Assembly (NCBI RefSeq): GCF_001638985.1
Contig: NW_017265145.1
Coordinates: 496,001-560,000 of the forward strand
Origin: Phycomyces blakesleeanus NRRL 1555(-)
Lineage: Eukaryota; Mucoromycota; Mucoromycetes; Mucorales; Phycomycetaceae
Direction: 5' to 3'
DNA: 64,000 nucleotides
How positions within the stretch are numbered: position 1 is the first letter of the stretch; each line of letters opens with the position of its first letter. The notes under the pieces are model-generated. The model was not told the origin of the DNA and did no database searches. It worked only from the letters and a program-made list of their open reading frames with translations. The position numbers and the translations under genes are program-made. Of the stretch, positions 34,966 through 47,020 are shown one piece after another.

Positions 34966-36003
34966 ATGCAACTCATCCAAACTTTGGCAGACATCCCGGT
35001 ACACAATTATAGTGTACTAGCAATTGACATTTTTGGTGTTCTCCATGACGGCATTCAACCCTATTATTATGCAAAAGAGACACTCGAGGGACTTTCCCGC
35101 GACGGCATAAAAACTATATTATTATCCAACTCTACGCGTCTAGGCAATGTCCTTAGTGTAGACTTGCAAAGAAAATTTGACATTAGGCCTGATTCTTATG
35201 AATCAATCTTGTCAAGCGGTCAAATCACCAAATTGTTTCTCACGGATTGTGCGCAATATCTCAAATCAGCTCAATCAAACCAGCCCGAATCGTGTATTGC
35301 TACGATAGTAAAAGGAAACAACCCGGGTGAGCGTCTTGGGCCAGTTGAATTCGTACAAAAGTATCTAAAGACAGGAGAATTTTATTTGATCGGTTTGCCT
35401 TCATGGCAAGAACCAATTTATGGTCCTTTATTCCCCACCATAAAACCAACTGATGATTGGGATGCCATGGAGTTCGTGTTATTGGGAAAGGTCTCACCTT
35501 TACAAGAACACCAGGATTTGAATTACTTTGACGAAAAAAGCATCCGGGAACACTATGGACCTTTTTTAGAAAAGTGCTTAAGCCGATCTCTTCCAATCTT
35601 ATGTGCAAATCCTGACATATGGGCACCCAACGGATTTCATGAAGATGGAAGCCACCGATTGATCTGTTGTCCTGGGTACATAGCTGAGATGTATAAAGAA
35701 ATGGGTGGAGAGGTGCTCTACTTTGGAAAGCCGTACGAGAGTATCTATCGGTTCTTATTGGAGAACGTGGCCAAAGAAAAATCATCTGAACCTGGTAGGG
35801 TCCTTTGCATTGGTGATAATGTAGCAACCGATGTACTGGGCGCAAAGGAAGCTGAACTTGATGTTGTGATGATATTGGGAGGTATCCATGCACAGGAGAT
35901 ATCTGAAATCAAAGGAGATGCTTTGATAAATAAAGTAAAAGAGCTGTGCAAAGAGAATGGGAGCCAAGAACCAACATATATTATGCCTCTTCTGAAATAT
36001 TAG
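34966..36003 (+). CDS. HAD superfamily class IIA hydrolase (NagD-like), intronless
   Basis: Predicted Mg-dependent phosphatase of the HAD-IIA branch; substrate unknown. Single exon of 345 residues, unusual here because nearly all other genes are split. Motif I is AIDIFGVLHDG, with Phe in place of the second motif Asp; the related form DQFGVLHDG or DVWGVLHDG is known from plant and bacterial members (the TIGR01459-like group). Motif II is TILLSNSTR, the cap domain lies in the middle, motif III Lys is in VLYFGKPYESIY, and motif IV is CIGDNVATDVLGAKEA. There is no targeting signal. The start was chosen at the first ATG, 14 residues before motif I. Confidence 0.85.
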   Translation: MQLIQTLADIPVHNYSVLAIDIFGVLHDGIQPYYYAKETLEGLSRDGIKTILLSNSTRLGNVLSVDLQRKFDIRPDSYESILSSGQITKLFLTDCAQYLKSAQSNQPESCIATIVKGNNPGERLGPVEFVQKYLKTGEFYLIGLPSWQEPIYGPLFPTIKPTDDWDAMEFVLLGKVSPLQEHQDLNYFDEKSIREHYGPFLEKCLSRSLPILCANPDIWAPNGFHEDGSHRLICCPGYIAEMYKEMGGEVLYFGKPYESIYRFLLENVAKEKSSEPGRVLCIGDNVATDVLGAKEAELDVVMILGGIHAQEISEIKGDALINKVKELCKENGSQEPTYIMPLLKY

Positions 36004-36376
36004 ACAGTATGTAGAATATGTATGTATGTATGTACATAATTGATAGTTTAGGATTATTATTATTATTTTCCAATTTCATAGTAAAATATATTAAATTAAG
36101 ACATACTATCAACACTCTTTATATATACCTTTATTTATTTCCGTATTTACCTGTGTTATTGTGTGAAAGCGAGTAAATACAGGAAACTATTCCGGGAAGC
36201 CCGATCTGGAAAGGTGTTTTGGTAACACATTTAGCTAAAAGCAAGTAGCAAAAGTAAAGTATCCTGTATTAAGCTTTATTTTTTATTTTATTTTTGCTTC
36301 TTCTTGTTTCAAGTCTGTTGATTATTTTTTTAATACTTTTGATCTTTTATTTATTCATTCACTCAAAATAAATAAC
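36004..36376. other. Intergenic, about 0.37 kb
   Basis: AT-rich with TATG/GTAT repeats near 36017-36034. Pyrimidine-rich from 36280, probably the promoter of the next gene. No gene is seen. Confidence 0.4.
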
Positions 36377-37486
36377 ATGTACAATCAGTGGGCTCAACCC
36401 GAAATACATAACCAGCCTCGAATGATACATGCCAAGCATGCTTACACTCGCAAATTCTGTGGGTGTATGTCCCTTCGAGGTGGAAGTGGATTGGCATGCG
36501 TATTCTGGCTCGTAGGTTTATCCAAAACACACACACACACGTATATATATAAAGAGTGAAACATTAACACCAAGTCGTTAGGGAATAAACCTATACTTTT
36601 CTGTCCTTTCATTTCAATACAGAAGCCGTAAGTAATTGTATCCCAACAAAAAGTGGTAATATGTACTTATCAACTTCTTTACTTTTAGCTCTGTTTTCTT
36701 ATTTAAACCACACTGCGTTACTCATACAGGCTATTATCTGTCTGATATTTGCCTTTGCTTCTTTAATAGGCTTATTTAGCTTGTTTGTGGTAATAATCAG
36801 TCAATTAAAATGTGCTCATATAGTCCATTAATATGATCCAATAGAACAAACCAGCAGTGTTGCGCCAATCTCATCGCTTTATATGGATGATAAATATACT
36901 GTTCATCATTGATCTCTTTGTCAACATCATTCTCTTTGGTGTACAATGGCCTCAGTTTAGTAGCTGGTGTGTTTCAAGATCAAGAGAGATTCTTGACGAC
37001 ACGATCACTGTCGACTACAGTAACGGCGACAATTTTACAGCAACATATCTACCCAATGTTGTTGGATCAGACCTTTACAACTGCAACAAGTTATGGCAAG
37101 ACGAGCTAAAATTTGGTATATCTATTTATGTGATGATAGTACTATGTTATGTAAGTTGGCAAAAAAAAACTCTATTACAAAACATAAATAAATAATAATG
37201 GGGATATTTATAAATTGAATAATAGATCTACTGGGCACTCTGTTTATGGTCTTACACACAAAAGCAAATGATTGTTCTCCATTATGAACTACAAGCACAT
37301 GCAGCCATAGCAGCCGGATTGCCTGAACAGATGATGAACCTGAAACCAGGAAACAACGGGGAGCCAATGGTTCCGGAAGATGATGGACAAAGAAGCCTGG
37401 CTCAAATAACAAGAGCCTTCTTTAGTAACATTGGAACATCAAAAGGAAGATCAAGAGATGACCAATCAGAGAATACTGCAGTATAG
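36377..37486 (+). CDS. Predicted four-transmembrane protein, unknown
   Basis: No named family is recognised; it resembles small fungal tetraspan proteins that begin with a Cys-rich KFCGCMSLRGG segment. Four exons: 36377-36515, 36689-36789, 36845-37150 and 37226-37486, giving 268 residues. Helices seen: SGLACVFWLVALFSYL, AIICLIFAFASLIGLFSLFV, FIWMINILFIIDLFVNIILF and FGISIYVMIVLCYIYWALCL. A loop of about 60 residues with two Cys (SSWC and YNC) lies between helices 3 and 4. The C-terminal 75 residues are soluble and charged. The first intron donor was chosen at 36516 (CTCGTAG|GTTTAT) because it alone keeps the hydrophobic frame open. Exon order is likely right; the exact second acceptor is less sure. 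Confidence 0.7.
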
Positions 37487-37831
37487 ACATTTATATATGT
37501 TTATATTATACTTTTTGTTTCTTTAAAGTGAACCTTTTAAAATATCCACCTTGTATCAAGTATATATTTGTATACAATATTTAATTTACATTTATCATAA
37601 TCATCCTTGTTCTGTTTTATTTTCTTATATTACTATTATATATATATATATTAATATATTCGATATATTTTTGAAAGAATTATCTATATCTTTTCTTGGT
37701 AGTCCAGCTATTTTGTGTGTGATTATATATATATATATATATATATCAGTTGAAAGAAACAGTAAGAAACGTGCCATGACTGTTGTGCCTACTATTCCAG
37801 TCATTCTCGTTTTTACAATTCATCTTATAAC
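37487..37831. other. Intergenic, about 0.35 kb
   Basis: Very AT-rich with TA repeats at about 37637-37651 and 37725-37746. No gene is seen; probably terminator and promoter DNA. Confidence 0.4.
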
Positions 37832-38397
37832 ATGGCTATTGACAAGGATGGTGTAAAATCTGCATGGTGAGTTTGTAGACTATTATTACATCAATAACCT
37901 GTCACTCATCATCTGTAAACATTAGTATGAGTTGTATAAGAGGTCATCGTGTAAAACGATGCCAGCATCATGATCGTAAACTTGTACCTATAACTAAGCC
38001 TGGTAGACAAATTAGTCAATGCTCACATTGCCGGGATCTACGATTGACACACAAAACTCATGTAAAGTGTAATTGTGCGATTGCTCAAGGTAAAGAATAT
38101 TGCTAGCATGATTATACTTTAGATTAAAAGTATAGTCATTCATCTTTCTTATAATTTTCGTGCTCTATAGTACCAAACCCACTCAATGGATGTTTGTGTG
38201 AGGTCATTAAAAGCTGTACATGTGTTTCTCATCATCTTCAGGATATTGATACTGAATCTACCATGGAATCACCTACTGTCTCGGAACTGAGTTCTCCGAG
38301 CCCATCAGTTAATAATTCTATATTTCTGAATACAAAAGATATCCACGAGTTTTTGACAAATGATATCAATGAGCTTCTTTCCATTTGCCAAAACTAA
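37832..38397 (+). CDS. Copper-fist DNA-binding protein, compact
   Basis: Copper-sensing transcription factor family (Ace1/Mac1/Cuf1). Exons 37832-37866, 37926-38089 and 38171-38397 give 141 residues. The N-terminal copper fist covers residues 1 to about 62, with zinc ligands C12-x2-C15-x8-C24-x-H26 in ACMSCIRGHRVKRCQHH, then SQCSHCRDLR and HVKCNC. The minor-groove motif, normally (R/K)GRP, reads KPGRQ here. After the fist comes a Cys motif (CLCEVIKSCTC) that could bind Cu(I) clusters, then a Ser-rich acidic tail ending in a hydrophobic helix (IHEFLTNDINELLSIC) that may activate transcription. It is much shorter than typical yeast members. Family call is firm; the regulated targets are unknown. 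Confidence 0.88.
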
Positions 38398-39455
38398 CCA
38401 CCCCGATTCCTTCCTATTCTTATTTTCGCAGCTGTTTGCCGACAAATATCCTTTTACTTCTGATTTTATATAGTGTATAAACATTCGTATAATATATATA
38501 TTGTTAATATACATATACACAATAAATGATAAGAAAAACAAAATGCAATATTTTACAAAGTAATAAGCTATTACAAAGATTCAAAATACATTACAGAAAA
38601 TATACTTTACATATACTGTAAAGGATCAATTTCAATGGGTTCAAGAACGGTGAAATCATGTGTCTTTTGGTCAAGTGTAAGAATAATAAAACCAAACTGA
38701 AAATGTGATTGACAGGATTGTTACTATGCGGATATAGCTTTGAACCTAACTTTCAAACCTTTTTATTCATGTGCTTTAAAAGGAAAATTACTTTATATAT
38801 GTGTGTACGTCTGCTAAGAACTATATGATTTGAGTGACCTCTACATATCAGCTAATATGCCGTTTTCATCGGCCAAAAAGAATGCTGACAAACTCGTATT
38901 AACCTTCTATATAAATCTACTTAATATAAATGAAAGCAGTGTTTCTATAACTTCTTCTATGTCTTTCTGTAAGTAAAGCTATGTATGAAGAATATATTAA
39001 ATCAGGGATATATACAACTATCATATTCTTTCTTAAATAAACAGCACTCTTACAGTACCTATTATTCACTTTTCAATTCATTTGTGTGCTTCACTTGTAT
39101 TATATTTGTACATAACTATAGGAAGAAGAATGAGTCGGATTAGTTTTAAAAGAAAAGTATTCTTAAAGGCGATTTTAGAGGAGGTTCTCCATAAGGCTTG
39201 TCTTTTTTATCTTACTTTTATCAATAATAATGCATATTCGCTCTCTTGTGGATGTAATATTTTATTCATATACCAATACACTTCTCTATCTCTTATAAAT
39301 ATACATTTATATTGGATAGCGTATCATAGAATTATGTTGTACGCCTCAAAATCTTTAGATTATTTTATAGAAATATTCTATCAATATCTAATTTTTTGGA
39401 GATATTTTATTTATTTTGAAATTTCATTAAATAGAAATCTCCAACTACATTCATT
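38398..39455. other. Intergenic (convergent), about 1.06 kb
   Basis: Lies between the 3' ends of the copper-fist and RAD51C-like genes. AT-rich, with no coding support. The long plus-strand frame beginning at 39082 runs antisense through the RAD51C tail and is rejected. Confidence 0.5.
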
Positions 39456-41697
39456 TTATATGGATTGGTCATCATCAATGAATTTCTTGAGAAATGCACC
39501 TCTTATCCTAGATTCATACAACCCTTGGTCCTCCGTATCACCTGGCTCAATATCTGGTTGTGAGTTGGGGATCACCTTTCTATGTCTTCGTTCTCTTACG
39601 CCCAAAATATCTTGCATTCCTTCGTATAATGATGTATCATTCATGGCATTCGTAACACTTAACATAACGCTGTATTCACTCTCATCCTCCTGGGAATTTG
39701 GGATAACTCTTCTTCTTTTTGGACGGGTATTTTGATCCTCGATATATCTTTTTTTGAAAGATGGTTGGTCTCCAACTGGATCATCCATATATTCTATGGG
39801 GCTGTAACTATCGGACATACTTTCTTCTGAATCGTGTATTATTTGCTGTGTATATTCATCCTCATCCTCATCTTCTGTACTGAATGAATCTGGTATATTT
39901 CTGGTAGATAATACACCTGATAATAAAATCTTCGAATCACTTTCGTTTTGAACGCTACTGTCTTCACTGAAATCTTTTTCCCTCGATTGTGAGTCATCAG
40001 AAGCATAGTCTAGTTCATTATCTGGAGGCCCTATGGTATTCAAGCAGTCAACCTCGAAAATGTTTTCTCCTTCTGTGTAGTTATGCATCGTATAATTCTC
40101 AGCAGAATCCGTAGCACTCTTAAAGTAATTTGAAGTGGCTTCACCATAATTTTCCGATAGATTTATATCGTTTTCTGTTTCATCCTTTAGATCAGTGATC
40201 CCTGAGTACTATGTACCCTTCATATATTTTAGAAATTATAATAATATTAATCACGGAGGCTTACTTACAGAAATATAAAATCGTTCTGTTTGCTCTTTTG
40301 TCTGATTTGGAGATTTGAACATAAGCGCATACCTTAATAAGCGTGTTAAATAATGCAAGAAACATCCATAAATAACCTACCAGAATTGATGCTTTCTAAA
40401 TACAAAAAATCGATGAGAGCACCAGCGGCTTAATCCTTTGCCTAATATATACTCAGTTAAGTTTATTTCTAACAACACCTTATATTATAAAACCCTAACC
40501 TAAGGCAGGTATAAGACCAGATGAGCCATCTCCGGTGGTTACATGGTTTGTCAGAAAAACCTATGCCAGTAAAATAACGCATATTTATATACTAGTATTA
40601 AAAGGTAGATTTCTTACAGCAAGTTCGAGCCGATTTGCTAATTGAGCTAGGGAATTCCCAATATACTCCAACAAATTTGAGCGTGTTTTTGAATCCCGTA
40701 CGTTAAGTCGAAAATGAAAGGCAATACTATCCACTATGATTAACTTGACCTATTATATTGTGGATAATTCGGGTAAGCTTAACAAAACCTGACTTAATTA
40801 CGAATATAGTAATGTGCTTTACTTTGGTGTAATGTTCGAGAATGGTAGGAAGTTGAACCACTAATGCTACGAGTTCTATGTGATCCAATACTCTGAATAC
40901 ATGAATTCTTTTCAATGCTTCTTTGGTGCCCTCATCTTGAAAGACTTTCTTTTCAGATACCATGGCTTTTATTCTCGACGGAATAAAACTACCTTCTGTG
41001 TCTACCACCATAAGAAAGTTTAATTAAACGAAAGTTGCCTATAACCTTTATTAGGCGTGGTAACCTACCAATATAAATGCATTCACCCTCTAGACCACCT
41101 TCATGAAGAGGTAATTGAACGTTGACGGCTAATTGCATACTGTTTAAGGTATATGCAATATCAGTAAATATGGACAAATATATAGATTGAAATAAGTTGG
41201 TATCTTTTTTTTATTGACCTCAACTGTGTCTTTCCTGAGCCAGACTCTCCACAGGCTTCTGTGACTTTACATAGAGGTAGCCCTTTAGTCTGATCAAACA
41301 GGCTGTTTAATTTATAGCTACCAAAGCTAATTCCTCTACGACTTGTATCTGATAAAATACGAGCTGCTGCGGTTTGCGTAGATGGGGGTACTACAAGCAA
41401 ATATTTTATTTTGACTTGACTTTAAGATAACCACAAATATAACAACGAGCGAATCATAGGAGACAAAAGGCATACCTCCATGAACTGCCTGCAGCAGACA
41501 CATGACCTCTTCTTCTGTTAATAATCCATCTAATTGTTTATGGGTAAATGAGATTCTAATCGCAAAAGTGTATGGATCGAACAGGCAACACACAGACACA
41601 CACCCTGTGTAAGCTGTATAATATCTTCGGATTTAAGATTGGTAATGCTGTCATATCCTAGAGAGATCAGCTTGATCTTAAGACTAGGTAACGCCAT
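39456..41697 (-). CDS. RAD51C: RAD51C-like recombinase paralog with a 250-residue acidic C-terminal extension
   Basis: RAD51 paralog acting in homologous recombination. Ten exons: about 41697-41600, 41555-41476, 41390-41219, 41139-41069, 41001-40823, 40749-40618, 40560-40500, 40441-40381, 40332-40269 and 40208-39456, giving 556 residues. The N-terminal helical domain is short. Walker A is CGESGSGKTQL (residues 108-115 for the P-loop), followed by MQLAVNVQLP, LEGECIYIDTEGSF, Walker B VKLIIVDSIAFHFR, and VFLTNHVTTGDGSSGLIPALG, all RAD51C-like. The core ends near residue 306. The last exon then adds an acidic, Ser-rich tail with a basic patch (RPKRRRV, possibly an NLS) and a duplicated VIPNSQ-x-D motif. 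The first intron donor lies in a GT repeat, so its exact base is uncertain. Confidence 0.88.
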
Positions 41698-41945
41698 TAT
41701 AAACTGGCTTCTTGGGTTCGAGATCTTACAGTCACACACAATTGAAAAGGGTCCGATTTACGAGTGGATTGCCTTGGAAGGTTTTATATTTTTGTGTGTG
41801 ACAGGGTCGATTTGAGAGGATCCAATCGCATCACGAAAACGCAGCTTATCCGTTTCGAATCAGACTCAGACTTTTACTTCATAATCTCTGTCTTTATTCA
41901 ACTCTTGTGCACTTCCCTCTCTCTTTTTTCTCTCTGTTTTTTGTG

Positions 41946-43083
41946 ATGGCCAAACTTACATCTTTCTGGGCACTTTGCCTGGCTCTTCTTGCCACAACCT
42001 TCGGTAAGTACAACGCAAAAAGTAGATGACACGTGTAAGAAGGATGCTGATCAAGAGATGACCTATTAGTATTCGCACAGGAAAGTGTTCCCGCGTCAGC
42101 CAACCTTGAAATTACTGCTGAATTTCCTGATAACCCATTCGGATGTATGTATATTATTAAGAGTGTTTACACAGATTGTATCGTGTCTAATAAGGACGTT
42201 AGTGATCGTCAATGGTCAACGCAACAAGGTTGTCTTGGATCTCAACAACAAGGAGAACGAGGCTTACTCTGTTGTTTCTGTCTCTGGAAGAATCACCCTG
42301 GCTGAGGACCACACCAAGATCATCCGCAACGTAAGTCTTCTTTTTATTTATAAATAGTAATGGTGTTTTATATTTTGGTGTACTTAACATTATGCTTTCG
42401 TGTTTAGTTGACCGCCCTCCGTTATGAATTGACTATCCCTGCTCAGACCAGAGCTAACGTTCCTTACACATTCTACTCTGAGTACACTCCTGGAGAGCTC
42501 GGTCTTGAAGTTTTTGTTGATCTGCAGGCTGGTGTAAGTGATAAAGTATTTATTAATACGTCACGTCGATCCCTTACAAATATTTGTGTATGTGCGTGTA
42601 TGTGTGTTTATAGGACAAGGTTATTCGTGTAGTTGGCTACAGCGGTAACATCACTGTGTCTGAGCCCGAATCTTCCTGGTTTGATCCCCAGCTGTAAGTA
42701 ATAATATATACGCGTGAGACTTTAATAGCTCGGCTAATTGATGAAACAAACGACGTAATTAGTTTGTTCTTGTATGCTGTTCTGGCTGCTGGCGCTGCTG
42801 GCGTCGCTTACATTGTTCGTGAGGCATACTTTGGTGGCAAGAAGGTTAAGGTAATATTGGGTTCCACAAATAACAAGTAGAAGCAAAGAGAAAGAAACCA
42901 AGATTATAACTATTCGTGTGCATTTCTTAGGTCAAGAAGGATGATGTCCCTGTTGAACGTCCTGCTCATCGTGATGACAAGGGTCAAATGGTTTTGGATC
43001 AATCCTGGATTCCTGAGCACCATCTCAAGAACAGTCCTCGTCAGTCCCCCAAGATTAAGAAGAGACCTTCTAATCGCAAGTAA
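41946..43083 (+). CDS. SSR1: Translocon-associated protein subunit alpha (TRAP-alpha/Irc22-like)
   Basis: ER membrane protein associated with the Sec61 translocon. Seven exons: 41946-42003, 42070-42144, 42203-42330, 42408-42533, 42614-42693, 42763-42850 and 42931-43083, giving 235 residues. A signal peptide is visible (hydrophobic core SFWALCLALLATTFVFA, cut probably near AQES). It is followed by a lumenal beta domain with LIVNGQRNKVVLDLNNKE and LTALRYELTIPAQT. A single membrane helix lies near LLFLYAVLAAGAAGVAYIV, and a basic cytosolic tail ends KIKKRPSNRK. This matches the TRAP-alpha layout. The gene is divergent from RAD51C, with about 250 bp between starts. Confidence 0.9.
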
Positions 43084-43425
43084 AAAAAAAGCACACAATA
43101 GCAATGAAATGAAGTTTTGCCCCTTTTTTTCTTTGGTGCATCAATCATGTATATAAATTACATTGAATTTGCTAGACGCAATTAATAATAAACATCTCTT
43201 AATATCTTGATAAATAATATAAAATATGCGTGCTGTACAATAATTATGGAGGATTCGCAATGCAAAATCACGTTCTTTTATAATGGTTTGCTTTATTTTA
43301 TTTAAAAAGAGATATTGTATTATTATTTGATACATGATAAATGAGATGTTAATACATAACTGTTACTACAGAATATAAGTATGTTTTTATGGGGGAATAA
43401 AAAAATGTATAATATAAACAGGGCT
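43084..43425. other. Intergenic (convergent), about 0.34 kb
   Basis: Between the 3' ends of TRAP-alpha and the P-type ATPase. AT-rich; no gene is seen. Confidence 0.4.
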
Positions 43426-46400
43426 CTATGCCATATAGTGTCCTCGTGAGTGTCGACTGTGAGAAGTAGCCATGGTACGAATAGTAGGGTGCATTCTAAG
43501 ACCATCGATTTCCGGATTCCATTGCATCGGATTCATTTTAGCCAATATTGTCATTCTGACACAAGCATATCCGATAATCAAGAAGCCAAACCCGAATGGA
43601 ATCAACCACCAAAGAGGGAGGGTGTGGTATTCTGTTCCAAATGGAATATTGAAAGGAGGGCAGTAAACGATCAAAGTAGCCAACCCAGCGCCAGCAAAGA
43701 TACCAAGGAAAGTAACTTTGTTAGAGAACATGTAGCGACCGATAGGGAGAGTGTAGCGAGTCTTGCAGGCAAACATGTTAAACATCTGCATCATCATGAT
43801 ACTCCAGTAAACCATCGACTGAGCTTGGCCAAGTGCACGGTGCTGGGCTTCGGCATCAAGAATGGATCCATCTGAGGCCTGGAACGGAGTAGCATAAATA
43901 GGACCGTTTTGAAAGTAATTTGTCGGACTAGATGCTCCACGTTGGAGCTCAACTGCATCAGAGGGAGTTATGCCGTTATACCACAGCACCACAAAATAAC
44001 AGGTCAGGGCACCAATAACTTCAATGATTCCAACTTCAAGGTATGCCCAGGAAAGAAGAGGAAGGTCCACGAGAACATCATCGTCTGTCTTGATAAGCTT
44101 TTCGGACCAGTAGGCACGTGTAAAGAAAGGAACCACGCTATTGTATATTCTGCGGAACCATCCAGGCTTAAGCTCTTCGCCAGTAACAGGGTCATATTTA
44201 ATGTAAGTTTCCTCTCTCAATAGCTGGCGACGATAACGATCAATAGAAGAAGGAGTAACGGGCTTTCGAGGAGACATCATCATCAGACCGCTTTCAGTCT
44301 CTGGTTTATCCCATGCAAATGTTAAAGCTGCACACAGCTCGAACCCGAGATCTATCACTAGGATAAGGATTGCACTCAGAGGCAAAGGAAGAGGAACGAC
44401 AATATAGAGCAGATTGGGGATCACTTCGGGCATCGAATGGGTAATTGTGTACATAACTGACTTCTTCAGGTTGGCAAAAATCAAACGGCCTTCCTCAATG
44501 CCATGCACAATAGAAGCAAAATTATCGTCTAACAAGATCATGGCGGCTGCATCCTTGGATACATCTGAGCCGGAGATGTTCATAGCAATACCGAGATCAG
44601 CCTTTTTGAGGGCCGGCGCATCATTGACACCATCACCTGTAACTCCAACAATGTGGCGCATAGACTGAGCTCGTTTGACGATTTCAAGCTTATGTTTAGG
44701 TGAAGTTCGAGCAAAGATAATTTCTTCTTTGGCAAAGATAGCATCCCAAGCATCATCAGTGAGCGAGTCAATAGAGTCACCGTGAACGACAACACCTGAA
44801 AACTCGTCTTCTGCGATATCACTAATGGGGCGTCTGGTACGCTTGGACAATGACTCGCGAGTATCACCCAAAAGCATGTTGATCTTTCTTCCGATTGCTT
44901 CAGCTGTCAAGGGGTGGTCGCCTGTAACCATCATGACCTTGATTCCTGCGCGACGACATTTTCCAATGGCCTCGCGTACACCATGTTTAGGAGGATCCTC
45001 AAGTGAGACAAGTCCGACAAAAGTTAGGCCAGACATAGGATAGTTCTTTTCGGCTTTACTAAACTGAAAATCAGCAGGATAGGTTTCTCTAGGAAGCAGT
45101 AATTGGGCAAAGGCTAGCACACGGTGACCTTGACCAGCCATATGAAGGTAAGTTTCTTGGAAAGCCTCAATATGTCCGCTTTCGAGAGGGACGGTTCCAC
45201 GGCTAGTTAGAATAGTGTTGCAGAGATTCAAGACGCGCTCGGGCGCGCCCTTGACGTAAAGTGTTAAATGGCCATTGGAATGAGGTTTGTTGTGAATAGT
45301 CATGGCCCACTTGTTATCAGAGTTAAATGGAATCTCAAATACAGTAGGACACTTGTCTCCAAGTGAGTCAAATGCAGGTCCTAGGTGTTCTCCTGCAAAT
45401 CTGACAAGACCAGTTTCGGTAGCGTCACCCAAGATCTGGCGCATATGCACGGGTACATCGGTGCGATCAAATTTGGCACGACTATTAAGAGTAGATATGT
45501 GCATAATTTCATTCAGACCAGCCAGTTCTGGTACAGGAGCAACCAATGTGTTTCGTTCGAGAGTGTTGTGCATTTCCATACACGACCAGACATAAGTCAC
45601 TGTCATTTGATTGCGTGTAAGTGTACCGGTCTTGTCGGTAGCGAGAAGTGTGATTGCTCCCAAGGTTTCTACGCCCTGAAGGTCTTTGACGAGAACATTT
45701 CGGGAAGCCATACGTTTAGCGGCAATAGTCAATAAGATGGTTACAGTTGCAGGTAAACCCTCGGGAACCCAGGCCACGAATACGGAAATAGCAAAGTTCA
45801 GAGTGAGCGATACATTGTTGTGGTTGACTGGAAACCCAATACCAAAAAATATGATGGCTGTTGAGAAGGCAATGGTAGCAATAATCTTGACAAACTGATC
45901 GATTTCTTGAGAGAGGGGAGATGGAATCTTGTCTTCTCCGGCAGTTAGACCAGCAATCTGTCCAAGAACAGTATTGTCACCTGTACGAACAACAATGCCA
46001 TATGCTTCACCAGCGACAGCCAAGGTGCCGTTAAAGACAATGTTCTCCGCCTCAAAAAGACTCTGTTGGGTATTTATTGGGCCACGTTCTTGGGGATCAG
46101 ATTCGCCTGTCAAGGAGGAGTTATCGACTTTGAGTTCGGAACCAGCAAAGATAAAGAGATCGGCCGGAACCTTGTCTCCCATGCGGATGAACACAACATC
46201 GCCAATGACAAGATTTATGGCATCGAGTTGCTGAATTCTGTGATCGCGCACTACCATACATTTTGCAGGGATCATGTTTAAGAAGGATTCTAGAAGAGCA
46301 GCTGATTTTTGCTCTTGATAAAACTCGATAAAGGCGTTGAGGAGAGCAACACCGATCAATATTGCACCAAGGTAAGTCTATAATGAGCAAGAAAAAAAAA

Positions 46401-47020
46401 CTAAGTTAATTAAATACATTTGATCCAATAAATTTTAAAACTTACGTTTTGGAAGTTTGCCTTGAAATCGATTCCCAAAAGGATATAATCCAGTACACCA
46501 GCAAGGATGAGCAACAGATTGAATAACTTGCGAACACAGTCAAGATATTTAAGAATAGGATGTCTCTTCTTTGGAGGAGAAAGAATATTTTGCCCTGTTG
46601 CCGCCAGGACATTTGCAGCCTGGGTACTTGTTAGGCCATGAGAATCTCCGGGCTTTATGGTATCAATACTTGTTTGGTATTTGATAGCACATTCTTCTGA
46701 TGATAGTAGATGCTCTGTCTATATAAGAAGAAGAAGAAAACAGAGATCAATGAATATTCTAAAGAAAAGGCGCTTACAAAGAGATGTTTACTTACAATGT
46801 CTATGTTCTTCTGTGGTTTTTGTGCTGGCCTTTTTGGGGCACTTACAGAGGGTCGCCTCTGATAAGTATCAACTGTTTGGATAGTCTTGGTACGCTCAGG
46901 TTTAATGATCTTTGCGAACTGGATCTTGTTGGCATCTTCAGTAGAGTAAACTAGATGTTTTTCTCCTTCGATTATCAGCTCACTCTCATCGAATGTGATC
47001 TCTTGCTTTTCGTTTATCAT
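43426..47020 (-). CDS. P-type ATPase, type IIC (Na+/K+-ATPase alpha-like)
   Basis: Cation pump of the plasma membrane. Three exons, 47020-46796, 46718-46446 and 46377-43426, give 1149 residues. Motifs: TGES near residue 256 (actuator), PEGLP in transmembrane helix 4, phosphorylation site DKTGTLT near residue 414, KGAPERVL, VMMVTGDHPLTAEAIG and GVTGDGVNDAPALKKADLGIAM. Ten membrane helices are consistent with the hydrophobic pattern. The order and the VLIDLGFEL / CAALTFAWDKPE-type region after helix 5 place it with IIC Na/K- and H/K-ATPases, not with fungal ENA (IID) or PMA1 (IIIA). No beta-subunit gene is seen nearby. The N-terminal 75 residues are a soluble, basic extension. The ion specificity is not settled by sequence reading. 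Confidence 0.92.

Noticed and set aside
39082..39735. Plus-strand frame of 217 residues
   Set aside because: It overlaps the RAD51C tail antisense and extends into AT-rich intergenic DNA; it has no family resemblance and no start context.
43450..46281. Several plus-strand frames inside the P-type ATPase
   Set aside because: They are antisense shadows of a highly conserved coding exon.
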